Source of the DNA: Chryseobacterium sp. | Lineage (GTDB): Bacteria; Bacteroidota; Bacteroidia; Flavobacteriales; Weeksellaceae | DNA: 64,000 nt | Assembly (NCBI GenBank): GCA_031277615.1 | Contig: JAITMC010000025.1 | Coordinates: forward strand, 1 to 64,000 | Reading direction: 5' to 3' | Part shown: positions 59,960 through 64,000 of the stretch, piece after piece | Position numbering within the stretch: position 1 is the stretch's first letter | Layout of the letters: each line of letters begins with the position of its first letter | Made by a program: the position numbers and the translations under genes | Notes under the pieces: generated by a model | Databases searched by the model: none | What the model saw: the letters and a program-made list of their open reading frames with translations, nothing else | What the model was told of the DNA's origin: nothing

Positions 59960-60589
59960 TTACTCAATGATCAAACCGTATTCTATGGCCAGCTTAATGG
60001 CTGAGCTGAGATTTGAGGTCTGAAATTTCTCTATAAGGTTTTTCCGGTGGCTTTCTACGGTGTGCGGACTGATAAAGAGTTTCTCGGCCATCTGATTGGT
60101 TGTAAGTCCTTTTGCAGCTTCGGCCAGAATCTCCTTTTCTCTTCGCGTGAGTTTCGGAACCTGCTTTAGTCCGTCAGACGATTTTTTCTCCAGAACAGAC
60201 CTGGTTTGCGAACATAAAAAGCGCTCACCTGCATAAACGGTACTAATTCCTTCCAGGATTTCGGAAACGGAAGCATTTTTCTGAATATATCCCAAAGCTC
60301 CTTCAGCCAGTGTGCTGTTGATGACCGGCAGTTCATTGTGGACGCTGAGCATAATGATCTGCAGGTTCTCATACTTTTTCTTCAAAGGTTTAATGAGTTC
60401 AATACTGTTGGTATCCGCCAGATTGATATCCAGCAGCAAAATGTCAACAGCCTGCGCGGCCAGGCCTTCATTCATTTCAGAAACGTTCCTGAAACAGTCT
60501 ACCACATCAATGGTATTGCTGTTTCCTAAAATATTCTTCAGCCCTTCCAATAGAAGAGGATGATCATCTGTTATGGCTACTTTTATCAT
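59960..60589 (-). CDS. NarL/LuxR-family response regulator
   Basis: The 209-residue protein has a receiver domain (about 1-120) with acidic pocket TDDHPLLLEGL, phospho-acceptor Asp in ILLLDINLAD (about residue 53) and Lys in YIQKNASV. A LuxR-type HTH follows (about 140-205): LTRREKEILAEAAKGLTTNQ and SPHTVESHRKNL. It binds DNA as a phosphorylation-driven dimer. Its ATG is 2 bases after the stop of the upstream histidine kinase gene, so the two form a cognate pair. Target genes are unknown. Confidence 0.93.
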   Translation of the reverse strand: MIKVAITDDHPLLLEGLKNILGNSNTIDVVDCFRNVSEMNEGLAAQAVDILLLDINLADTNSIELIKPLKKKYENLQIIMLSVHNELPVINSTLAEGALGYIQKNASVSEILEGISTVYAGERFLCSQTRSVLEKKSSDGLKQVPKLTRREKEILAEAAKGLTTNQMAEKLFISPHTVESHRKNLIEKFQTSNLSSAIKLAIEYGLIIE

Positions 60590-60591
60590 GT

Positions 60592-62799
60592 TTAATGAAT
60601 TGGGATTTGAAGTTCTATACTGGTACCGATATTCAATTCGGAGGTGATGTTCATGGTTCCTTTTAAAAACTGAACTCTTGATTCTATATTATGAAAACCG
60701 GCTGTTTTTCTTACGTCTAAGCTGTTGCGGTCAAAACCTCTGCCATCGTCCTCAACGGTAAGATTCAATACCTCTTCTTCTTCACTGATCTGAATAATAA
60801 TTTCGGAAGCGCCGGCATGTTTTATGGCGTTGTTCACCAGTTCCTGAATGATTCTGTACAGGATCAGCTGTTTTTCTTCTGACAGGGTATTGCTGTAATT
60901 GATGAGTTCGGTATGAATATGTAATCCGCTGCCGGACATCCGGGAAGCAAACTCCTGAATTGCTGCTTCAAGACCGTATTTCATCAATAAATCAGGCATT
61001 AAATTATGCGCTACCCGTCTCAGTTCTTCTACAGCCCCATCAATCTGGGTAATGGATTTTGAGATTCCGGCCTCTATTGTTTCAGACTGATGAGGATCCA
61101 GGTAAGACAGCTGAAGTTTGGTTCCCGAAAGCAGGCCTCCCAATCCGTCATGAAGATCGCGGGCTAAACGGCCACGCTCCTGCTCCTGCCCCTGAAGCAA
61201 AGCCGTAAGGGTAGATATTTTTGAATTCTGTTTCTCTTTTTCCAGGGCAAGGGCATGCAGCTCGTCTCTCTGCTTCATGGAATGTACCCGCTGTCTGTAG
61301 GCGTAGAGCAATAAAATGATCAAAACAATAGAGATCACAATAAAAACAATATAGTAGGTACTGATTTTTTCTTTGAAGGCCAGCAGCTTTTTAAAGTTGT
61401 TGATATCATTATTTTTCTGTTTTGTTTCCAGCTTTGACAAACGGAGCTGCTGTGCTCTTTTTTCAGATTCAAGTTCTGAAAATTTCAGTCGTTCGCGCTG
61501 GTTTTCTTCTACCAGTTTCAGGTTGTTGTACACCTGCTCACGCTGTGCGCGCAAAATATTGATCAGCCTGATCTGCTGCGCTTTTTTATCACTTTCCAGC
61601 TGTAATTTTATATACTTCTGCTCCTGACGCTCTTTCTCAAACTGGGACTCCAGTCTTTTGGTAATATCCAGTTTTTCCTGATCGTAAATACTTTTGTATT
61701 TATCAACATAGCTTTTATAGTAAGTTAATGCTTCTTTATAATTGCCCTGCTCCTCGCTGATCTGAGATAAAGATTCCAGGATAGATAATTCTATATTATG
61801 ATCTCTTACCGGGCCTTTTCCGATCTCCATGGAGGCTTTCAGAAAGTAGGACTTTGCTAATTCATAGTTTTTATTCTGTATGGCCAGCTCTGCCAGGATC
61901 CCGAATGATGAGGCGATATGAATAGCATCACCGGTTTCCAGGCTCACCGTATTGGCTAATTGAGCGTACTGCATTGCCTTATCCCGATCATATCCCGTAT
62001 ACAGATTGGCTAAATTAATAGCCGCATAGGAAAGGTTGGTTTTGCTGAGCATAGCCGCCTTATTTTTATTGAAAGTCGTAATGGCCTGCTGGTAATACTG
62101 TTCCACTTTATTTCTCAGATCTTTATCGGATGGATTCTGAGCGTATTTCTGTTCGTACATATACCCCATCCGCATATAGGCATCGAAGATAAGATTAGGA
62201 TCATTCTGCCTGGACGCCAATACCAGAAACTGCTTGCTGTATTTTTCTTCCAGCTGATATTCATTGAGGTTGGAATAGATCGTTGACAGCTCTTTGGCTA
62301 CGTTCCCAAATCTTCCGTACAGGGTAGATGTTGTTGGCGAATTTTCATAATAATCAATCGCTTTCAGATAAGCGGCTACGGCATCGGCAGTTTTATTATT
62401 TCGGGTAAGAATCCAGCCCTTTGCATATTGAAAGTAGCCTTTGGCTTCATTGCTGGCCGTTTTTAAACTATAGATCCGGGCCATTTCCAAGCTTTTTGAG
62501 GATTCCGTCTGTTTATTATCGAGCCGGTAATTCATGGCCTGAACAGCATATAGAATGGTGGCATATTTCCCATCAGACTGTCTGGCCGCTATGGAAATAT
62601 TAGTTTCTAAAATCTGATAGGATTTTGCTTTAAAATTGTGAAAAAATAAGGCTGTTGCATATTTGGGAGCCAGATTCAGCTGCTCTGTAGTTTTGTCTGA
62701 AGCATGGCTGTATTCTTTTTCCAATTTGCTTAAAACATCCTGTGCCTGAGCAAAAAGCGGGCAAATACATAAAACAAATATCAATAATAACCTGTACAT
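60592..62799 (-). CDS. TPR-containing sensor histidine kinase (HisKA_3 type)
   Basis: The 735-residue protein has a signal peptide (about 1-19, CPLFAQAQ). A periplasmic region of TPR-like helices follows (about 30-390; for example GRFGNVAKELSTIYSNLNEY, KNYELAKSYFLKASMEIG), then a long coiled coil (about 400-480). One transmembrane helix (YYIVFIVISIVLIILLLYAY, near 485) precedes the HisKA_3 box ERGRLARDLHDGLGG, with His near 547, and HATPase DDGRGFDRNSL near 695. This architecture is common in Bacteroidota two-component systems. The start at 62799 was chosen for the signal peptide; an ATG 47 codons earlier would spoil it. It is followed by its response regulator after 2 bases. Confidence 0.92.
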   Translation of the reverse strand: MYRLLLIFVLCICPLFAQAQDVLSKLEKEYSHASDKTTEQLNLAPKYATALFFHNFKAKSYQILETNISIAARQSDGKYATILYAVQAMNYRLDNKQTESSKSLEMARIYSLKTASNEAKGYFQYAKGWILTRNNKTADAVAAYLKAIDYYENSPTTSTLYGRFGNVAKELSTIYSNLNEYQLEEKYSKQFLVLASRQNDPNLIFDAYMRMGYMYEQKYAQNPSDKDLRNKVEQYYQQAITTFNKNKAAMLSKTNLSYAAINLANLYTGYDRDKAMQYAQLANTVSLETGDAIHIASSFGILAELAIQNKNYELAKSYFLKASMEIGKGPVRDHNIELSILESLSQISEEQGNYKEALTYYKSYVDKYKSIYDQEKLDITKRLESQFEKERQEQKYIKLQLESDKKAQQIRLINILRAQREQVYNNLKLVEENQRERLKFSELESEKRAQQLRLSKLETKQKNNDINNFKKLLAFKEKISTYYIVFIVISIVLIILLLYAYRQRVHSMKQRDELHALALEKEKQNSKISTLTALLQGQEQERGRLARDLHDGLGGLLSGTKLQLSYLDPHQSETIEAGISKSITQIDGAVEELRRVAHNLMPDLLMKYGLEAAIQEFASRMSGSGLHIHTELINYSNTLSEEKQLILYRIIQELVNNAIKHAGASEIIIQISEEEEVLNLTVEDDGRGFDRNSLDVRKTAGFHNIESRVQFLKGTMNITSELNIGTSIELQIPIH

Positions 62800-62971
62800 C
62801 AAAACCTTATCTCTGTTAAACCGGATTCCTTTAAGGAACGTAAATATAAGTAAATACCACAAATTGATTTGAGGAATGAGTGGGAAGATGGATGCTGGAG
62901 GATGGATGTTAATGTTAGTCTTAGCATTAGAGATGTTCAAATTAAGAAAAAGAGAAACCCTGTTCCATCAA

Positions 62972-63817
62972 TCAGAGATCGTTTGCTGCTCCGAAGCTTC
63001 CGATTTCAATGCTGTATTCCAGATTGGGAACTGTATTGAGAAAGGAAATGTCTTTATTCAGTAATTTACCTTTGTTTTCGATGGTCAGCTCCTGCAAATC
63101 AGTAAGCCGGGCCAAACTCTGCAAAGATTCTGTCACACCGCTCTGAAAAAGATAAACCGATCTGAGTGTTTTCACCTTTGAAATATCTTCCACAATGGCT
63201 TCCACATTTTTACAGCGGCTTAGCTCCAGATCTTTTAAGTTTCTGAATTTTTCAAGCCAGGAAACCGATGTTAAAGATTTTATTTCAGTCAGGTACAAAG
63301 CTTCCAGTTTCCTGAAACGGATAAGCGTAGGCCAGTCACAGGAAACACTGCTTTCAATGGACAGGGTATTCAGGATTTCATTTTCAGGAAACTGATAGTT
63401 TTCTTCTGTAAATTTTTCAATGAAAACTGTTTTCAGTGTTGGATGGGTAAACAGATTAACAAACCGCTTTGAATAAGGGCTGAAAATTTCTTCCAAGCGT
63501 ACAAAAACCGACCAGTCAACCGGTTCTTTCCCTTTGTAAGTACAATCTCTGATTTCCAGGCGGATGGCATTTTTCAGAGCATATAGAATTTCGCTTTTAT
63601 CAATGGTAAAACGGGAAAGGTGAATGATATTGATATTTTCAAAGATTCTTCTGAACTCCGGGAACTCAAAAACAGTTACCTCACAGATTTTTCCATCCAA
63701 AATAAGATTGAAAATCTGTTTTTCTTCCATGAATTTCAGGATTTCTGTGGCAGAATCTCCTTTTTCAATGACGACAAAATGATCCGACCTGTCTTTCGCT
63801 GTGCTTCCTATGTACAT
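62972..63817 (-). CDS. Leucine-rich-repeat-like protein
   Basis: The 281-residue protein carries irregular leucine-rich repeats in its second half: LEALYLTEIKSLTSVSWLEK, LKDLELSRCKNVEAI, LRSVYLFQSGVTESL and LQELTIENKGKLL. These are spaced by 20-24 residues. The N-terminal 90 residues are alpha/beta without a recognised fold. No signal peptide is present. LRR proteins usually bind protein partners; the partner is unknown. It precedes the histidine kinase gene by about 170 bases in the same direction. Confidence 0.7.
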   Translation of the reverse strand: MYIGSTAKDRSDHFVVIEKGDSATEILKFMEEKQIFNLILDGKICEVTVFEFPEFRRIFENINIIHLSRFTIDKSEILYALKNAIRLEIRDCTYKGKEPVDWSVFVRLEEIFSPYSKRFVNLFTHPTLKTVFIEKFTEENYQFPENEILNTLSIESSVSCDWPTLIRFRKLEALYLTEIKSLTSVSWLEKFRNLKDLELSRCKNVEAIVEDISKVKTLRSVYLFQSGVTESLQSLARLTDLQELTIENKGKLLNKDISFLNTVPNLEYSIEIGSFGAANDL

Positions 63818-63862
63818 CTATAATGTTTCTTGTATAGCTTTAGAGTTGCTGTAAATCCTGTG

Positions 63863-64000
63863 TCATTTTCTGATGAGCTGTAGTTGCTTTCCTTCTTTCT
63901 TTAGGAGAAAAGACATCTTTTCAGCCGGTTTGAAAATTTTCACAGGGGCTTCACATTCTCCTGATTTACGGATACTGTCGACTTCCATTTCTATCCGGTT
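63863..64000 (-). CDS. Partial hypothetical protein, C-terminal end
   Basis: The last 45 codons of a minus-strand gene run off the right edge. The visible end reads EMEVDSIRKSGECEAPVKIF and closes KKEGKQLQLIRK before TGA at 63863-63865. It is too short to identify. Its stop is about 45 bases upstream of the LRR-like gene start, so both may share a transcript. Confidence 0.55.
   Translation of the reverse strand, partial: NRIEMEVDSIRKSGECEAPVKIFKPAEKMSFLLKKEGKQLQLIRK

Noticed and set aside
62876-62935. GATGGATG-rich short repeats before the histidine kinase gene
   Set aside because: Only a few imperfect copies occur, with no hairpin or known regulatory pattern; a similar GATG-rich patch at about 57400 looks equally fortuitous.

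Overview
This window is chromosomal DNA of a Flavobacteriia member of the Bacteroidota, most likely Chryseobacterium or a close relative. The evidence is the low GC content, Bacteroidota promoters of the form TTTG-N19/20-TAnnTTTG, type IX secretion (T9SS) sorting domains of types A and B, GEVED and IPExxVDY family proteins, a three-subunit SdhCAB with a single cytochrome b, and a short HPF. The genus is inferred from overall protein character, not proven.

Layout. 1-1810: tRNA-Tyr, tRNA-Thr, hpf, a Xer recombinase and rpsU, all on the minus strand. 1999-5985: a large T9SS type B lectin/Ig-like surface protein with 690-bp internal repeats. 6131-7554: ssrA (tmRNA), followed by a roughly 1-kb AT-rich insertion bounded by an 11-bp repeat of the ssrA 3' end. 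The insertion carries an orphan HExxH toxin domain and a candidate immunity gene, and ssrA's probable original terminator now lies beyond it. 7557-9023: an FMN reductase and a frameshifted catB. 9380-13655: acpP-fabF-rnc-IPExxVDY-pyk. 13681-20747: aldehyde dehydrogenase, hutG, BCCT transporter, DUF695 protein and hutI on the minus strand. 21054-24255: ruvB, a PaiB-like protein, an MBL hydrolase and coaE.

24345-40520 is the most striking region. Four giant secreted proteins lie in tandem, three of them M12B-like zinc metalloproteases, all built from Fn3/GEVED modules with T9SS type A tails. They share modules in a mosaic way, and two share a promoter motif. 40855-47530: a DUF6048/DUF6452 pair, a second zinc metalloprotease, rlmD and a thioredoxin-fold lipoprotein lacking CxxC. 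47850-51332: sdhCAB. 51475-55691: ComEC, a GH99-like hydrolase and lpxB. 55847-59881: DUF2480, DUF937, the very short bTHX gene and three unrecognised exported proteins. 59960-62799: a TPR sensor kinase/LuxR regulator pair. 62972-64000: an LRR-like protein and a gene cut by the window edge.

The core genes (translation, fatty acid synthesis, glycolysis, respiration, lipid A, DNA repair) look ordinary. The accessory interest lies in the ssrA-targeted toxin/immunity remnant, the inactivated catB, and the expanding family of T9SS-secreted modular proteases. No CRISPR array, intact insertion sequence or complete prophage is visible.
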